Source: Ailurus styani (lineage: Eukaryota; Chordata; Mammalia; Carnivora; Ailuridae). From it: DNA of 64,000 nt. Location: positions 71,833-135,832 of the forward strand of contig LNAC01000745.1 of assembly GCA_002007465.1 (NCBI GenBank), read 5' to 3'. The notes below the pieces were generated by a model that made no database searches, was not told the origin of the DNA, and worked only from the letters and a program-made list of their open reading frames with translations. The translations under genes and the position numbers were made by a program. This document shows positions 33,500-45,409 of this stretch, one piece after another; position 1 is the stretch's first letter, and each line of letters starts with the position of its first letter.

Positions 33500-33575
33500 G
33501 AGAACTAATATTTGTAGAATACTGATTATTTGACAGACACTAATGTTAGGCACTTAACACAAAGAGATGTATATC
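33500..33575 (-). repeat. Possible MIR 3' scrap, reverse orientation
   Basis: The sequence gaactaatatttgtagaatactg, cagacactaatgttaggcacttaacac resembles the reverse of the MIR 3' end (TGCCAGGCACTGTGCTAAGCACTTTAC). Confidence 0.4.
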
Positions 33576-34406
33576 TCTCTTTCCCTTGATCAACTTTGTC
33601 AGCTCTTCCTTTTCCTTTTTAAATAACTCTGTTTTCAGAAGCAGAGGAAAAGATGAAAGCACAAATTTTTGATAAAAGGTATGTGCATGAAACAGTAGAA
33701 GAAAGACCAAACTTGACGACAGAAAACCCATGGTTATTTTAACACTTCCCCTGTTCAATCACTGGGGTCTTCCCAAGACATTTAACATTCTGGGTCTCTA
33801 TGTACCTCACGGGGTCAAGATTAAGCAAAACATGTCCAGGAGCTTAGGAAGAGGTGAGGTGCTGTTCAAGTATAGAGTGGGAGGACTTCTATTCTAATGA
33901 AGAGATCAGTAGAAGTGAAATATTTAGGAACTTCATGAACACCAGTAATGCTCATTGAGACCAAACTGAAAGGTCACTAAATGAAGAAGGTACAGCTGTG
34001 AACATCCTATGGCAAATAATGATCCTCAATATTTTACTTTTTTTTTCTGTTCCTGATACTGTCAGATTTTCTTTAGAACCAAGCAGATGAAAACAAACTC
34101 AGCAACAATTAATATTCTAGATCACTCTATTTCTTTCACTTTACTTTTCACATTACTTATACACACTGTATGATAGGTAGCAAAGAATTTTGCATCCTTT
34201 CAAAATTATATAGGAAATACATTGGGGACTCAAGGAGGAGAATTTAAGTTTGTTGCACAATATACATAACCATTTTCTTCCTTAAGCCCCCAATATATTT
34301 TCTGTAAAATTTTGAAAGGCTGTAGTGTATCTAGTAAATGCTAAAAAAAAAAAAAAAAAAAGCCTGGGGTCAAACTTGCTTGATTTTCCACCCGGTTGAA
34401 ATAGTT
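33576..34406. other. AT-rich unique sequence
   Basis: No named repeat or gene. An A18-19 tract lies near 34343-34361. Confidence 0.35.
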
Positions 34407-34638
34407 TTTTGTGCATATGTCTTTTATTTTTTAATTTTTATTTATTTATTTGACACAGAGAGAAATAAGATCACAAGCAGGCAGAGAGGCAGGCAGAGAG
34501 AGAGGAGGAAGCAGGCTCCCTGCCAAACAGAGAGCCTGATGCGGGGCTTGATCCCAGGACCCTGAGATCATGACCCGAGCCGAAGGCAGAGGCTTTAACC
34601 CACTGAGCCACCCAGGCACCTCTTTTGTGTGTATGTCT
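34407..34638 (-). mobile_element. Can-SINE (young mustelid type), reverse orientation
   Basis: The body (about 34423-34622) runs from tttttatttatttatttgacac through gcaggcagagaggcaggcag and gctccctgccaaacagagagcc to gccacccaggcacc. Duplication ttttgtgcatatgtct (34407-34422) and ttttgtgtgtatgtct (34623-34638) has two differences. Confidence 0.93.
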
Positions 34639-34834
34639 AATCTACTAAACCAAATGATGAAAAAAAAAAAAAAAACGTACAAGGCAGCAGTTTCATCTCT
34701 ATTTTCAATAGCTATTTCCCTGGGATAAATTATTGATGAAGTCATTTGCATGGGTGGTACTATCCTCAGGCACAAAACATATAGTAAGTGTCAAATATTT
34801 GTTGAAGCTTCTAGGTACTGATCTACGAATCACT

Positions 34835-35475
34835 GCAAATGCATGAAGACCTGAAGGATGGGAGGGAGGGACTTACAGGTAAAGAGCATGAGGAAGAACA
34901 GTTCATGCAAAGGAAGAAGCACATGAGCTTAAGTGGCAGAAATCACAGCTGGAATACGGGGTGACACGTGGGCAAGGTAGGCAGAGGTTAGATTATGCAG
35001 GACTTTATAAATTCATCCTACTGGTCAAGTTCCTAGGGAGAAACAAAACTCACTCGGATGGTTTCATACAGAGATTTTAATAAAAAGGACATTTATAGGT
35101 GTATAGGCAGCATTTTAGGAATGAACTCCCAGAGAACAGCAATAACAGGAAGCTGCCACTACCTGAAGAGTAAGGGGAGTGGACAGAGCTACTGGCGACC
35201 TCTCAAAGCAGGAGCCACGGAAGCGAGGATACCCACAACTTCCGGCAGAGAGTCAGGCAGAAACAGCAAGGCAGCAGGGGAGAGAAATACCTCCAAACCC
35301 TCGCTCCTCATGCCCTGCCAATGCCTCCCTCCTATGTCTTTCTTGGGACACAGAGCAGAACACAGAAGGACAGAGAAACTTGGGGAGGAAGAGATGGCCA
35401 ATAGAGGATAGCCAGCATACTGGACTTTTTAAATTTCATCCTAAGGAAAATGGGAATCCTTTGAAAGATTTTAAT
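34835..35475. repeat. Unassigned old repeat split by a 0.4-kb insertion
   Basis: The outer parts (about 34870-35030 and 35423-35475) read like one common mammalian repeat, with ggttagattatgcaggac, then aaaatgggaatcctttgaaagattttaattgagg. They are separated by the insertion listed at 35031-35422. I could not assign the outer family. Confidence 0.35.
35031..35422 (-). repeat. Inserted old repeat, same family as 17225-17650, reverse orientation
   Basis: Read in reverse this has a CT-rich first half, a tccactccccttactcttcagg segment and the terminal signature cctataaatgtcctttttattaaaatctc. It thus mirrors the 17225-17650 copy. Similar flanks of about 22 bases (ggactttataaattcatccta at 35000-35020 and ggactttttaaatttcatccta at 35423-35444) suggest a target duplication. 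The family name is uncertain. Confidence 0.4.
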
Positions 35476-36191
35476 TGAGGAAGTGAAGTGGTGAAATTGG
35501 GCCATTTAGGTCTCTTCTGTTATAGATTTTGTGAAAAGACCACAGCATTTAAATGTACATTTTCTTATTGCAAGTCACTGGGTTAAAAAAAAAAAAAAGG
35601 AAAAGAAAGAAAACAGCATGAGATGTTTCAGTTTTGTTACAATTTTAAAAATGAATAGAAAAAGAGTATCAAGACTACAGGCAAATTTGGATACTCCAGT
35701 AATAACCACAAGTGACACTATGAAAATCTGTAGGTGATTTGTGGGGCTTAGTAAGAAAATGGCAATGATCTTGGTCAATGATCTTGCTGAAGATGAGAGC
35801 TCTATCTTATGTTCTCTTTTTGAGGAGTTAGTTTTGCAAGTTTTCATCAAAGGATTTGCTAGAGCTCAGATGTTTCCTGTTTTTGTAAACTTGCAGTGAG
35901 AGTTACAAAAGCTGTTCTTTTTTGAGGGTTTATTTTTTGTTGGGTGATGTTTCTAACATTTGTTGGAAAAAAAAGAAGGGGAACCCTTTAACACCATTTA
36001 GGTTTCATAGAGACAGGTTGGTTTCCCCCCTTGGTTCATTTTTTGTGCCCCATTTGCCCAAAATTGGGATCTAGAAGGATTTTGAGGGAAATTCTAGAGT
36101 TTTTATTTAAAAAACAAGACACAAAAAAGAATATATATGTTGCATATTCTATAAATGAAGGGCCCATGAAGAATCCAGGATGCTTTCTGAA
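35476..36191. other. Unique sequence, no feature recognised
   Basis: No repeat or coding signal could be supported in about 0.7 kb. Confidence 0.35.
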
Positions 36192-36353
36192 TCAGTGATT
36201 CTGATACCTTGCCTCATGTCATATATATCTAGGGAGATTTTTAATATTGTAAATTCCCAAGGTGCCCTAAACAACCAACTGAAATGAGATCTCTAAGGCC
36301 CAGGGCTCCACATTAAAAAAAAAAAATCCCCTCTGTGATTTTGATATGCACAA
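36192..36353. mobile_element. MER5A-like hAT-Charlie relic
   Basis: The sequence tcagtgattctgataccttgcctcatgtc, agggagatttttaatattgtaaattccc, gatctctaaggcccagggctcc and gtgattttgatatgcac follows the order of the MER5 family. A poly-A slippage sits inside. Confidence 0.6.
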
Positions 36354-37037
36354 CCATCTTCGGCAATCACCGTACATGTAATTTAAGCCTAAACCACATT
36401 TATTTTAAAATTCCAGATAATTAAAATGCTGGTGATGTTAGCCTAATGAGCTCTCAGGTCCTCTGGCTAATAACATTCTATTACTCTTGGTACTCAGTTT
36501 CAAATTTAAATGTACATAGATGAATTCAAACTTCAAAAATTCCTAAAATTGGATTGACCCGAACGACTTACTTACACATTGTACAATGCCAGTGTGCACT
36601 TTCGATAACAGGCTTTTAAAAATAGCCTAGAATGCCTGATTTTAAATATGTTGAAATTTTGTGTGGGTTTTTTTATTATGAATATATTTTAAGTGGTTTC
36701 TAAATTTCACAGACTATCTAGGCAAGGCTGAAGATGTATACATTAAGGAAGTTCAAGAAATAAAACAATTATTATTTATATACTGTAGGAGATTCTTGGC
36801 CTAGTGCTTTAGTTCAGATGCAATAAAATGTCAGTCACTGTCAATAAACAGTATCCTGAAATCAAGCCAAATTCTGCTTTTTAACACAGTTATTGTTTTC
36901 AAATCTCTTTCCTGCTATCAAATATTCATGTGTGTCTTGTGTTTTGGGAAGAAGTTTTGTATTAAGACTTGTTTGACTCATTCTGTAGCATTCCTCTGAT
37001 TTGTATTCTAGCTCATGCTTTATTACACTGTGGGCTC

Positions 37038-37068
<31 letters not shown>

Positions 37069-37649
37069 GCTAACCAAGGACCAAAGATTCAATACTCAAG
37101 ACGGAACACAAATCAGTCTCTGGAGATTGTGTGCACCCTCCCCTCACTATGATAGAAACACAAAAAGTAGACACAAACTACCAGCATGTTTTTCTTTGTA
37201 AACTACTTCTGAGGTTTTGGCTCTACATTTTTTTCACAATATATAATATATTTTACAGTATATATAATTACAATATTCTTATTCATAAGTTTTGCTTTGC
37301 AAAATTATGATTCTCATCATGAAGCTGTTAAAGTAGAGTAGATTCAGCTCAATCACTTTCATCCTAGCCCCAAGTCCTTTGAAGTAGAACAAAACTGCCT
37401 AAAATATCTTATGTTATAACAAAACAAAAAAAAGTTCACCTTAAGTGAATATAAAATTTTGATGAATTTCTGAAGAATAGAAAGCCAATAGGAATGAAAG
37501 AGGAACTGAAGACTACATAAGATTGTAATGAAAATATACAAATACAGATGGCAAATGGCGTTGAGATCAGAGCGGCTTTGGGGGACACTCTGATCAAAGG
37601 ATACAGGTAACAATAATGGAGCTTTAGATAATTATCAAGTCAAGCTAAT
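36354..37649. other. AT-rich unique sequence with a CT/poly-T tract
   Basis: No named repeat or gene in about 1.3 kb. At 37034-37068 six CT units run into about 23 thymines. Confidence 0.4.
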
Positions 37650-39544
37650 ACTTTGTACTATTATCTTGAAAGGACAAAGTAATTGAGTTTGCTGCCAAAA
37701 AGGTATCAGTGAATAAAGCACTTAAGGCAGAGAATTTCAGGCAGCTGAGCACAGAGAAAAATGGAGGATATGCCTTCAAAACCAAAAACCAGGCCACCAG
37801 AACATCATATTTTGCAGTATTTGTATCTCTTCAAAGACTAGCTTCTATAGTCAAAACATGCATCCACAAGCAGGCAAATGGGGAGCATTCCTGAAAAATG
37901 TAAGTGTATAAACTAAGAATCTGCAAATATCTGAGGAAAAGCAAAGCTACCAAAGAAAGAACCCCAATCCAATAAGTAGAAAACTAATATATGGAAAAAA
38001 TATTTAATGGAACAAACAGACTAAGTATGTAATGAGAGTGTGTGGAGACATTTATGGTTTCTATAAAAATAGAAGAGCATTTTATGAAAAAATATCTGAA
38101 GAACATGGAGATAAAAATCAATTCAAAAGGGGAAATAAATAGCAAAATGAACAAGGCTTAAGAGTAAATTAGTGATTTAAGAGTAAATCAAAAAACTTCA
38201 CAGAATATAGTGTTCAAGGAAAAAAATGGAAGCTATGAAAAATAAAGAGTTGCAGAAAATAGATCAATTAGACCAAAATTCATTTAATAGGACAATCAGG
38301 AAAAAGAAGACTAGATAATAGAATATTTAGTCAATGAAATAATAGAAATTTTTTACAAGCAGAAGACTCAAAGTTACCCACTTAGAGGAGTACAAATCCA
38401 GAGCTAAATAAAACAAATTGTGATTCAACAGCCAAAACTAAAAAAATAATACCTCCAAGATAGGTTTTCCAAAGAGAAAGAATAGCTTCCCTACAAAAGA
38501 AAAAGAATCATATTAGCATCAGACTTCTCCTTGACAATGCATATAAAAAAATAAAACAAAAATGGCAAATCTCTAAGAAAAAAATTCCATCTTAAATATA
38601 TTTGATTTTTACCTATTTTGAAAGTTGTAACTTCAACATCCTTCAAGATATTAATAAGTGCTGAAGAATCAATATTATGAAATATTACTATAAGATTTGA
38701 TAACAGGACAACAATAAGAACTTGTGGCAGCTTCTCTCAAGATGATTGTCAATTCCAAAAGCAATGGCTATAAGATTGTGAAGTTGAGGAGAGCTTTCAA
38801 TAGACTCACAGGTCTGAGACCGCAAACCACAACTCAGGGCCTGTCAAAAAAAAAAGGTCTTTGGGGTGCCTGGGTGGTTCAGTGGGTTAAGGCTTCTGCC
38901 TTTGGCTCGGGTCATGATCTCAGGGTCCCAGGATAGAGCCCCACATCGGGCTGCCTGCTCAGCAGGGATCCTGCTTCCTCCTTTTTCTCTGCCTGCCTCT
39001 CTGCCTACTTGTAATCTCTCTCTCTCTCTGTCAAATAAATAAAATCTTAAAAAAAAAGTTCTTTGTATAAGTACCCATACTTTTAGGTGGTATAGAAAGT
39101 AATATTGAACCAGAAAGAGGCTTTCCCTAACAGGAAACAAAGATCAGGTTCAAATAATCTTAAACCTTTTATAGTTGAGGTAATTTGAGATAGTTAATGT
39201 CCCTAGAATAACAACTAGTCAGAAGCAAAATGAAACTTCATTAGAGGAAAAAAATAAAATAAAATAAAATAAAAATATATATATCCATCCCAAGCTTTAA
39301 ATTATTTCTACAACTATTCATATACAATTTTTGGCATTCTGAGGAAAGAAAGAAAACAACGAGGCATATCAGAAAAAAAGAAGTAACTAAAGTAAGAAAG
39401 AAAAAATAAAACAGATCCTCAGGGCAATCAAATAATGAAGTTATCAAACATGAACCCTAAAATAGCTATGATCTATATGCTCAAAAAAAAAAAAGATAGC
39501 AAGACACAAACTACCAAATTCTACTTAATAAGAAATAAACAACC
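37650..39544 (+). repeat. L1 5'-type or HAL1-like degenerate sequence
   Basis: A-rich, stop-filled sequence resembles the ORF1/5' part of an old L1 or its HAL1 derivative. Examples are gcatcagacttctccttgacaatgc, agataggttttcc and, just before ORF2, caatcaaataatgaagttatcaaacatgaaccctaaaatagctatg. It is in the same orientation as the L1 that follows. A SINE interrupts it. A short (AAAAT)n tract lies near 39249-39275. Confidence 0.5.
38851..39065 (+). mobile_element. Can-SINE (young mustelid type)
   Basis: The body (about 38864-39050) starts gggtgcctgggtggttcagtggg, contains ctctgcctgcctctctgcctac and ends gtcaaataaataaaatctt plus A9. Duplication aaaaaggtctttg at 38851-38863 and aaaaagttctttg at 39053-39065. 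Confidence 0.92.
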
Positions 39545-41525
39545 TGAATGATTATATATCTCAACCTTAAAAGGACCATATATGAGTTAGCATCATACTC
39601 AAAGATGAAAAGCTGAAAGCTTTTCCCCTAAGATCAGAAACAAGATAAAGATGTCCCCTCTCACCACTTTTATTCAACCATAGTACTAGAAATCCTAGAC
39701 CCAACAATCAGTTAAGAAAAAGGAATAAAAGCCATCCAAATCAAAAGACAGTCTCTGTTTGCAGATGACATATTTTATGTGGAAAACTCTAAAGACCCCA
39801 CCAAACAAAAACAAAAATAAAAACAAAAAGCAATGGTTAGAACTGATAAGCAAATTCAGTAAGGTTTCAAGATATCCCATGTTCATGAAATAAGTAATAC
39901 TGTTAAAATGTTCATACCAGCCAAAGCAATCTACAGATTCAATATAATCCCTATCAAAATTCCAGTGGATTTTTCATAGAAATAAAAAAAAAATCCTAAA
40001 GATTGTATGGAACCCAAAAGGCTACAAATATCAAAAGCAACCTTGAAAAAGAAGAACCAAGCTAGACATGTCACACTTCAGGATCTGAAATTATACTACA
40101 AAGCTATAGTAATCAAAACGATATGGTACTGGCATATAAACAAACACATAGTCAATGGAAAAGAGTAAAAAACCCAGAAATAAACCCACAATTATATGGC
40201 CAATTAATCTTTGACAAACAGGAAAGACTATCCAATGAGGAAAACACAACCTCTTCAAAAAATGGTGTCGGTTAAGTACATGCAAAGAAATGAAACTGGA
40301 CTACTTTTTAACACCATATGCAAAAATAAATTCAAAATGGATAAAAGACCTAAAAGTGAAACCTGAAACCATAAAAATCCTAGAAGGAAGCTCAGGCAGT
40401 AATTTCTCTGACATTGGCCTGGCCATAACAACATTTTTCTAGATATATCTCCCAAGGCAAGGAAAATAAAAGCACAATAAAATATCGATATTACATCAAA
40501 ATAAAAGACTTCTGCACGGTGAAAAAAGCAATCAACAAAATTAAAAGACAACCTATGGAATGAGAGAAGATATTTGCAAATGACATATCTGATAAAGGGT
40601 TAGTATCCAATAAATATAGAGAACTTATACAAATCAACACTCCAAAACCAAATAATTCAATTAAAAGTGGGCAGAACACATTTACAAACATTTCTCCAAA
40701 AAAGACATACAGGTGGCTAACAGACACGTGAAGCGGTGCTCAACATCACTCATCAGGGAAATGCAAATCAAAAGTACAATGAGATATCACCTCATACCTG
40801 TCAGAATGGCTAAAATCAAAACCACAAGAAACAATAAGTGTTGACAAGTGTGTGGAGAAAGGGGAACCCTCTGTTGTTAGGAATGCAAACTAGTGCAGCC
40901 ACTATGGAAAACAGTATGGAGGTTCCTCAAAAAGTTAAAAATAGAACTACGTTAAGATCCAGTAATTGCACTTCTGGGTATTTATCCAAAAAGTACAAAA
41001 ACACTAATTTAAAAGGATACATGCACCCCTATGTTTATAGCGGCCTTATCTATAGTAGACAAGATATGGAAGCAGCCCAAGTGTTCACTAATTAATGAAT
41101 GAATAAAGAAGGTGTAATATACATACATAGTGTGTGTGTGTGTACAAAATATTATTCAGCTGTAAAAAGGAATGAAATCTTGTCATTTGCAAGAACATGA
41201 ATGGAGCTAGAAAGTATGCTGCTAAGTGAAGTAAGTCAAGCAAAGACAAATACCATATGATTTCACTCATATGTGGAGTTTAAGAAACAAAACAAGCAAA
41301 GGATTAAAAGAGACAAATCAAGAAACATACACTTAACTATAGCAAACAAACTGCTGGTTACCAGAGGGGAGGTGAGTGGGGGAAATGGATGAAATAGGTG
41401 ATGGGGATTAAGGAGTGCACCTGTTGTGATGAGCACTGGGTAACACATGGAATTGTTAGATCACTATACTGCACAACTGAAGCTAACACAGCATTGTATG
41501 TTAACTATTAAATTAAAATTAAAAG
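39545..41525 (+). mobile_element. L1 LINE, about 2 kb of ORF2 plus 3' UTR, inactive
   Basis: ORF2-derived sequence is continuous from the middle of the reverse transcriptase to the end. The RT catalytic motif F-A-D-D is encoded at 39758-39769. Later phrases include catatgcaaaaataaattcaaaatgg, gaagatatttgcaaatgacatatctg, acatacaggtggctaacagacac and ggaaccctctgttgttaggaatgc. After these come the 3' UTR with gatgagcactgggtaacacatgg and the end attaaattaaaatt. No long frame survives, owing to many frameshifts. The cysteine-rich region is also damaged by a deletion near 40875. Confidence 0.88.
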
Positions 41526-41572
41526 AAATTGTGACAATTATGCAAAACAAAATACATATGCACAAATACATC

Positions 41573-41700
41573 GATACTTGAATTTATCTGTTTTTGAGTA
41601 ATCTCTACACCCAATGTGGGGCTCAAACTCATAACCCCAAGATCAAGAATCGCATGCTCTACCAACTGAGCCAGTCAGCGCCCCCTGTACTTAAATTTAT
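41573..41700 (-). mobile_element. Short old Can-SINE, reverse orientation
   Basis: The body (about 41588-41686) is the short reverse form: gagtaatctctacacccaatgtggggctcaaactcataaccccaagatcaag, then accaactgagccagtcagcgcc. It is little more than the tRNA-derived head. Duplication gatacttgaatttat and gtacttaaatttat flanks it. Confidence 0.88.
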
Positions 41701-42100
41701 TTAAAGACTGGAAATACTGACATCAAAACTGAAATTGCCATGGTGTCTGAAGAAGGGTAAAGGAAAGGAGAGGCTATTATATAGTTTACTCTGTTATTGT
41801 ATCTCTGTGTCTCCTTTACATCTTTATATTCTTCTATAATATCTCTCTTTCAAAATGAGAATACATTCATATAATTTTGGGGCAATTTAAATCTTTAAAA
41901 GTATGCAGAGGGCAATTTTAAATCTTCATATTACTAATTAAAATATTGGACTCTGGTGGCCTTAACTAATTAGAAGACATTATTTCATTTAATTCTAAAT
42001 GTTTACATCATTTTATAATATGGAAAGATCCCAAAAATGATAATGAAATCTATAAAAGAATGGCTTTAAATTATAATGCCAGGTTAGTAAAATGAAAATA
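41701..42100. other. AT-rich sequence, possible old LINE remnant
   Basis: The 41750-41870 part (aggaaaggagaggctattatatag and tctttatattcttctataat) hints at an old LINE 3' UTR but cannot be assigned. The remainder is unnamed. Confidence 0.3.
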
Positions 42101-42318
42101 AAAATTGTTAGTATAATAAGGCGCTCCTAGGTGGCTCAGTTGGTTAAGGTCTGCCTTAGGCTCAGGTCATGATCTCAGGGTCCTGAAATGGAGCCCCACA
42201 TTGGGCTCCTGCTCAGCGGGGAACCTGTTTCTTCCTCTCTCTCTCTGCCACTCCCCTGCTTGTGCTCTCAGTCTCTCTCTCAAACAAACAAAACCTTTAA
42301 AAAATTGTTAGTAAAATA
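42101..42318 (+). mobile_element. Can-SINE
   Basis: The body (about 42119-42300) starts ggcgctcctaggtggctcag and ends ctctctcaaacaaacaaaacctttaaa. Duplication aaaattgttagtataata (42101-42118) and aaaattgttagtaaaata (42301-42318) differs at one base. Confidence 0.92.
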
Positions 42319-43250
42319 AAAATTGTATATCATAATCATTCTACATAAAAGTATGTATCATTGTGGATAAAACTGGGAAGAAAACAAAATGAAAAGAGAT
42401 TTGGTATCAGGCAAATAAGACTATTGCATTTTGTTTTCCTCAAATTGCCTTTACTCTGGTTTACTTGTCTTACAATGAAAGATTCCATGGAAACAAAACG
42501 TGCAACATATTTTTATGAGAGAGAAATAATTAGTGTCCTCCACTTTTATACCGTTCTTACTTCTGAAAGTTGAGTATGAGATTCAGGAAATTAAGTTACA
42601 GGGAGAACTTCACATAGATGGTTATTAGTGAAGAATAAGAATTAGGTCACAGGTCTAATTAGCTCATAGACTAGAACAATTCAATGTTTATCTTACCTTC
42701 TAATCATGCCAAGCAAGTGTTATCTTGGTATCCTGTTTCGTACTACCTCATAACATAATAGATTTTCTTTATGTAATCAAGCCTAGAAGCTACGACAAAT
42801 GTTCCTAATTTTTCTTACATTTTCTAGCCTCAACAGAACATGCATTCTCACTGTAGAATTTTGTATTTGCAGTTCATTCTTCATGTTGCTTCTTTTACCT
42901 CCCTTCCCTGTATCATGGGAAATGTTTGTATCTTTCCTGGTAAATTTCCTGCATGTTGTCACATTTTGTTGATTTTCAGTCTGATCAGTTTTTTACCTGT
43001 TATTAGGACAGTGTGGTAACTGCCAGCTCCTTACACAGGCAACTGTTGTTTGCTTTTTAGTTTTAATAAATATAGATGTATAATATGTATCTTTGATCTA
43101 GCTGTAAAGAATATAGTAACCCACAGAAGAGAAATGACTTTTTACTGAGAGTATCAGGCTTTGGAAATATCGACACCAATTTCAGGAGGAAATTTCATTG
43201 TTTGTAATGAAGATAACTTTCTAAGCCAGTGACATGAGTATCATGAGTTA
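42319..43250. other. AT-rich unique sequence
   Basis: No repeat or gene could be supported in about 0.9 kb. Confidence 0.35.
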
Positions 43251-43492
43251 TAAATGTGCAGGTGGCTGGGTGGCTCAGTGGGTTAAAGCCTCTGCTTTTG
43301 GCTCAGGTCATGATCTCAGTGTCCTGGGATGGAGGCCCGCATCGGGCTCTCTGCTCAGCAGGGAGCCTGCTTCCTCCTCTCCCTGTCTCTCTGCCTGCCT
43401 CTCTGCCTACTTGTAATCTCTCTCTCTGTGTCAAATAAATAAATAAAATCTTTAAATAAATAAATAAATAAATAAAATAAATGTGCAGGTGG
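43251..43492 (+). mobile_element. Can-SINE (young mustelid type) with perfect TSD
   Basis: The body (43266-43477) starts in the A box region (ctgggtggctcagtggg), so a few 5' bases are missing. It ends in an AAAT-rich tail of about ten units. The 15-bp duplication taaatgtgcaggtgg at 43251-43265 and 43478-43492 is perfect. Confidence 0.94.
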
Positions 43493-45409
43493 TAGGAATT
43501 CTAAATGAGGGGTATTTGTTCTTTGTCTATAGATAGAAGGTAGTTAGGACAATAGTTATATTGTCCATGTATTATGCTTTAGCATACACAGTGTAATGAA
43601 TTCATTTTAATCTGCACCCTAGGACCTGTTAACACTTGAAGAACTCTGTCGAGAATTTTCATCCCAATGGTTAGGTAACATTTCAAGGACTACAGTCAAT
43701 AATCCATATTTAGAGATGGATATGTAAGAATATCAAATATTAAAGAAATCTACACTAGTGGTTTCTTAGTATAAGAAATCACTTTTCACTGGTAAAATGA
43801 GAGTACAAAATATATGATTGGCTAGAGGACTATTTAGCCTCTAACTCTGTTGGATTAGAAAGGTATAGGAATGTGGCCCTCTCTTGCTCTATTTGGACCT
43901 TTTTAGAGAATACTGTGACTGACCGAGCTAGAATCCCAGAATTGTGTATCTACCTTCGAGTGAATCCTTCACAGCAATGGCATATGACTGGGAAGGAGAT
44001 TTCCCACATTTAACTAGAATAGGTTCTAACTGTTCATTCATGGGTTATTGTAGTTGGGTCTAATGTAAAATACCGTCTGGTGAAGAGACCTTGTAGCTTC
44101 CATATACTTCTGATCTCTTCTGATATTCACCAAAATACCTGAAAACTGCTAATGGGCCAAACTGGCTTAGGTCAATTCCTATCACCCTCTATCTGGAAAA
44201 GAATACAAAGGTATTCCAGAATCTCTGTTTTGAGGACTTTAGAGTCTCATCACTATTTTACTTTTATTTTTAATTTGATATAGTATTAAAATTAGCCTCA
44301 CTTGTAGGCAAAGGAAGTAACTACTGACTTGGTGGGTCAGTGGTAAGAAAAAGGTTCCCATGACGCAGAACACTTTTCTTGAATGAGTAGGGTAGGTGAT
44401 TCCTAAAATTCCACCATCAGAACATCACGGCCCTAATGTGTCTTACTCTGTTTCACACTTGTCTTTATTATTGTTGGTTTTTATTTTAAAGCAGAAAATC
44501 ATATTACCAAGAAAGAGATTCCTTTGGCATTTATCAAGATAGTGTGTTAAGTTGTGAGCCACAGATGTGTATGTATGAGGGTATGTATACGTTTTGGCTC
44601 TCACTGCATTTGAAAAGTATCTGAGTTATCAACATTAAATTGGGGAAATTTCACATAAAAATTCAGATTTTTATTCCTACCCTAAAATCACTAATTATTA
44701 TGGTCTCATGTCTTTTATTTCTTTAAACTGCCTCCCCGCACACTCTGCACTTGAGCCCACTGGTTCTTTAAAAGAGGATGCATCTAAAGCCACAATCCTT
44801 GCCTTAATTTTTCCCTAAAGAAGATAAAATCACAGATAATAAAACTAAAAGACTTGGCAATGTGGAACTGAACAGGTCACAAATATGTTCTACAGCAGAA
44901 GTTAACATATAGTTTCGATTTCTATCCTGCCTGTTTCTTTTCTAATGCTATCCTCAGACTGAATGCTTCTAAACAAGTTTCTTTCAGTCCGGAAATAAGC
45001 GGCTCCTTATCTGTGGTAATTTTCTTTTTCCTTTTTTTAATTCAAATGAAATCAGCCAAGTTTGATGGACTCTGTCACCAGAAAATAACTCTAGTGCCTT
45101 TTCCCCCTTTCTATTGTGGAATACAAACACAAAATGAAAGAGTTCATTTGTACCAGCAGAACCATCTTCAGAAACAGCAAATTAGCTCTTCTTTACTCCC
45201 AGGCGCTCACACCTTTTTCAATATAGTACCTGGCATCTGGTAGGAATCAAGTGGAAAATCAAGCCTATATTAAACAGCCAGAAAGCTCTTAGGAAAAGAG
45301 AGGAGAGCAGTGGCTGAGGCTCTCAGGACCCATTTAACATCAGGGACATGCTCCCTCTACATGGCCTTATCCTAACACAGAAAGCAAGATGCAATGTGCT
45401 TTGCAGGTC
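43493..45409. other. Unique sequence, no feature recognised
   Basis: About 1.9 kb of AT-rich sequence without a named repeat, RNA gene or domain-bearing ORF. Confidence 0.4.

Noticed and set aside
41588..41686. tRNA-Lys-like segment that might be a tRNA gene
   Set aside because: It matches the head of a reverse Can-SINE, has target duplications and a decayed cloverleaf. The same holds for all other tRNA-like heads here.
43440..43480. Regular AAAT spacing as a possible CRISPR-like or satellite array
   Set aside because: It is the A-rich tail of a SINE in a mammalian genome; there are no spacers.
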